Shown here in pieces: positions 21,084 through 21,943 of a DNA stretch of 21,943 nt. The stretch spans positions 1-21,943 of the IMG/VR virus record IMGVR_UViG_3300036761_000567, one strand, 5' to 3'. This DNA comes from a virus. Positions within the stretch are counted from its first letter, which is position 1. The number at the start of each line of letters is the position of its first letter. A model generated the notes under the pieces. The model did no database searches. It was not told the origin of the DNA and saw nothing but the letters and a program-made list of their open reading frames with translations. The position numbers and the translations under genes are program-made.

Positions 21084-21416
21084 CTACTGTATCAACTCCA
21101 CCAGGAAACCGAGGGCCGAATTTGTGTCGGTGGTATAATGCAAAACCGAGTAGCCGATAGGGATGTCAATTTCAAGCGACCTATATAGAGGACAGACCCA
21201 ACGCACGTTGCCATCGGTCGCCACCGTGGCCAGGCCAAAGCGGAACCCGCCCACAGCATACGCCGTGAAGCGGTACTTGGTCCCCGCCGTGACGGCTTGC
21301 GTGGTATTGGTCCCGGCCGTGCCCTGGGTCAGTTTCAGGGCGGTCTGGGTGGTCTTGGGTTGACTTGATTCGGGGGTGGGGGAGGTAAGCCAACCGTTGT
21401 TATCGTTGAGTAGCAT
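21084..21416 (-). CDS. Beta-rich phage protein (unknown)
   Basis: 110 residues from the ATG at 21416, 2 bases after the upstream TGA and with GGAG about 8 bases away. The first 40 residues are polar and Thr/Ser/Pro-rich. The rest alternates strands (TKYRFTAYAVGGFRFGLATV, then SLEIDIPIGYSVLHYTTDT), like a small beta sandwich. It may be a decoration or binding protein. I recognise no family. It is the second gene of the chain. Confidence 0.65.
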   Translation of the reverse strand: MLLNDNNGWLTSPTPESSQPKTTQTALKLTQGTAGTNTTQAVTAGTKYRFTAYAVGGFRFGLATVATDGNVRWVCPLYRSLEIDIPIGYSVLHYTTDTNSALGFLVELIQ

Positions 21417-21418
21417 GG

Positions 21419-21604
21419 TCACGTCTCCGCATAATTGCCACAATAATCAGTGTCGGCCGTCAGGGGGTGTCGGTAGAACTCCGCGGCATCCAATGCAGCC
21501 GCAGGCCCCCTATCGAGAGCGGACCACGGGGGCCAACAGTGGCACCGCCCGGTCGGGGTCTCATCTACCTGTTCCCAATACTTACACTTGCAACATGGAC
21601 TCAT
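21419..21604 (-). CDS. Small Cys-rich protein, first gene of the chain
   Basis: 61 residues from the ATG at 21604, with AAGGAG 5 bases upstream; an upstream GTG/ATG frame to 21637 has no such site. It begins MSPCCKCKYWEQVDETPTGR then CHCWPPW, and ends DYCGNYAET. Six Cys in three clusters suggest a zinc-binding mini-domain. Proteins with CxxCxYW...G.C.C.PP..P and a late Cys occur in phages as small unknowns. It is likely the promoter-proximal gene of this transcript. Confidence 0.7.
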   Translation of the reverse strand: MSPCCKCKYWEQVDETPTGRCHCWPPWSALDRGPAAALDAAEFYRHPLTADTDYCGNYAET

Positions 21605-21618
21605 GGGTTCTCCTTTTA

Positions 21619-21632
21619 GGGGAACAGTCCCC
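21619..21632 (-). promoter_or_regulatory. Hairpin 3 bases before the first ribosome site
   Basis: A 5-pair stem with a 4-base loop (GGGGA, CTGT, TCCCC on the minus strand) ends 3 bases before AAGGAG of the 61-aa gene. At that distance it could affect ribosome loading or serve as a protein-binding site. It is short, so chance is possible. Confidence 0.4.
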
Positions 21633-21712
21633 CGCATAAAACCCTTGTGTCATACGGGTGTTGAGGGGGAAATCTACCGGGGGCGGCTGCCGAGTGCGAG
21701 ATTCTGTGGTTT

Positions 21713-21730
21713 GGTTGTAGGGGTTGTAGG
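21713..21730. repeat. Two tandem copies of a 9-base unit
   Basis: GGTTGTAGG occurs twice in tandem on the plus strand, followed by a partial third copy (GGTTA). It may be an upstream operator, or simple G-rich drift. Confidence 0.6.
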
Positions 21731-21835
21731 GGTTATATCCTGGAGTGTGTTTGTCGTGTTCCGGGATTTTGGTGTCGCGTGGGGGACCAGGTACGCGGGG
21801 ACCCAAGCGGAGCATGGCACGCCAAGGGTGCCACC

Positions 21836-21849
21836 GGGGGGGGGGGGGG
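21836..21849. repeat. Homopolymer run of 14 G
   Basis: Fourteen consecutive G on the plus strand, one base before the hexamer tract. Such a run is rare in a phage genome and is prone to sequencing error. Confidence 0.9.
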
Positions 21850-21850
21850 T

Positions 21851-21936
21851 CGCACGCGCACGCGCACGCGCACGCGCACGCGCACGCGCACGCGCACGCG
21901 CACGCGCACGCGCACGCGCACGCGCACGCGCACGCG
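21851..21936. repeat. Hexamer tandem repeat (CGCACG), about 14 copies
   Basis: A perfect 6-base period runs for 86 bases, then changes to CTCTGCC at the window edge. Translated it gives only Arg-Val or Ala-His/Arg repeats, so I do not call a gene. It could be a real microsatellite, a physical end of the molecule or an assembly artefact at a contig end. Confidence 0.9.
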
Positions 21937-21943
21937 CTCTGCC

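Larger units (their letters stand above)
21605..21943. other. Right-edge region without supported gene
   Basis: This 339-base stretch upstream of the leftward chain has only low-complexity or shadow frames. It contains a hairpin next to the first ribosome site, a 9-base tandem repeat, a run of 14 G and a hexamer tract. A promoter for the chain should lie here or further right, but I found no pair of -35/-10 boxes with good spacing. Confidence 0.6.

Noticed and set aside
21733-21933. 66-codon frame of Arg-Val repeats
   Set aside because: It is only the translation of the hexamer tract.
1-21943. CRISPR array, insertion sequence or integrase
   Set aside because: No spaced identical repeats, no transposase or integrase motifs and no inverted repeats with target duplications were seen.

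Overview
The window looks like a stretch of a tailed double-stranded DNA phage (Caudoviricetes). It carries the whole DNA-packaging, head-assembly and tail gene block. Every gene I can support lies on the minus strand, so transcription runs from about 21.6 kb down to 1. The tail genes point to a short-tailed (podovirus-like) virion: there is a gp11-like adaptor candidate, a beta-propeller nozzle candidate, tail fibre and spike genes, and no tape measure, tail tube or sheath gene. The sequence is moderately GC-rich by eye. The standard code fits, with TAA, TAG and TGA all ending genes. GGAG/AGGAG ribosome sites precede most starts. Nothing identifies the host.

Layout in transcription order. 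(1) 21.9-21.6 kb holds no convincing gene: a run of 14 G, about 14 copies of a GC-rich hexamer, and a small hairpin before the first ribosome site. (2) 21.6-18.4 kb is an accessory block of small genes: a Cys-rich 61-aa protein, a 110-aa unknown, a membrane-anchored HtrA-like serine protease with a collagen-like tail, a 50-aa membrane miniprotein, a GroES-like co-chaperonin, an NGKGS-type small protein, an Ig-like protein, a 34-aa zinc ribbon, a 55-aa basic protein, a membrane (holin-like) protein and a two-knuckle zinc ribbon. (3) 18.4-13.5 kb is packaging and portal: small-terminase candidate, a 33-aa zinc ribbon, TerL, portal, a small basic protein and an FmdB-type zinc ribbon. (4) 13.5-9.8 kb is the head: scaffold, major capsid protein, a 45-aa zinc ribbon and two head-associated proteins. 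(5) 9.8-9.0 kb is an AT-richer cassette: hairpins, a tRNA-like gene with anticodon GCA, a 61-aa protein and an endonuclease VII gene broken by one extra CAAAA unit. (6) 9.0-0.8 kb is the tail: the adaptor, then a chain of overlapping cistrons that looks like a split and expanded beta-propeller protein, with fibre and beta-helix spike genes inserted, then the tail fibre. (7) The left edge cuts a helical protein gene (833 to beyond 1).

The genes are packed as a translationally coupled chain, with many ATGA, GTGA or TAATG stop/start overlaps. Five coding regions of 33 to 50 codons (20058-20210, 19059-19163, 18330-18431, 17853-17954, 11171-11308) were read directly from the gaps. The least ordinary features are the split propeller module, the scattered solo zinc-ribbon miniproteins resembling the N-terminus of the broken endonuclease, the repeat-unit frameshift in that endonuclease, and the protease/membrane miniprotein/GroES cluster.
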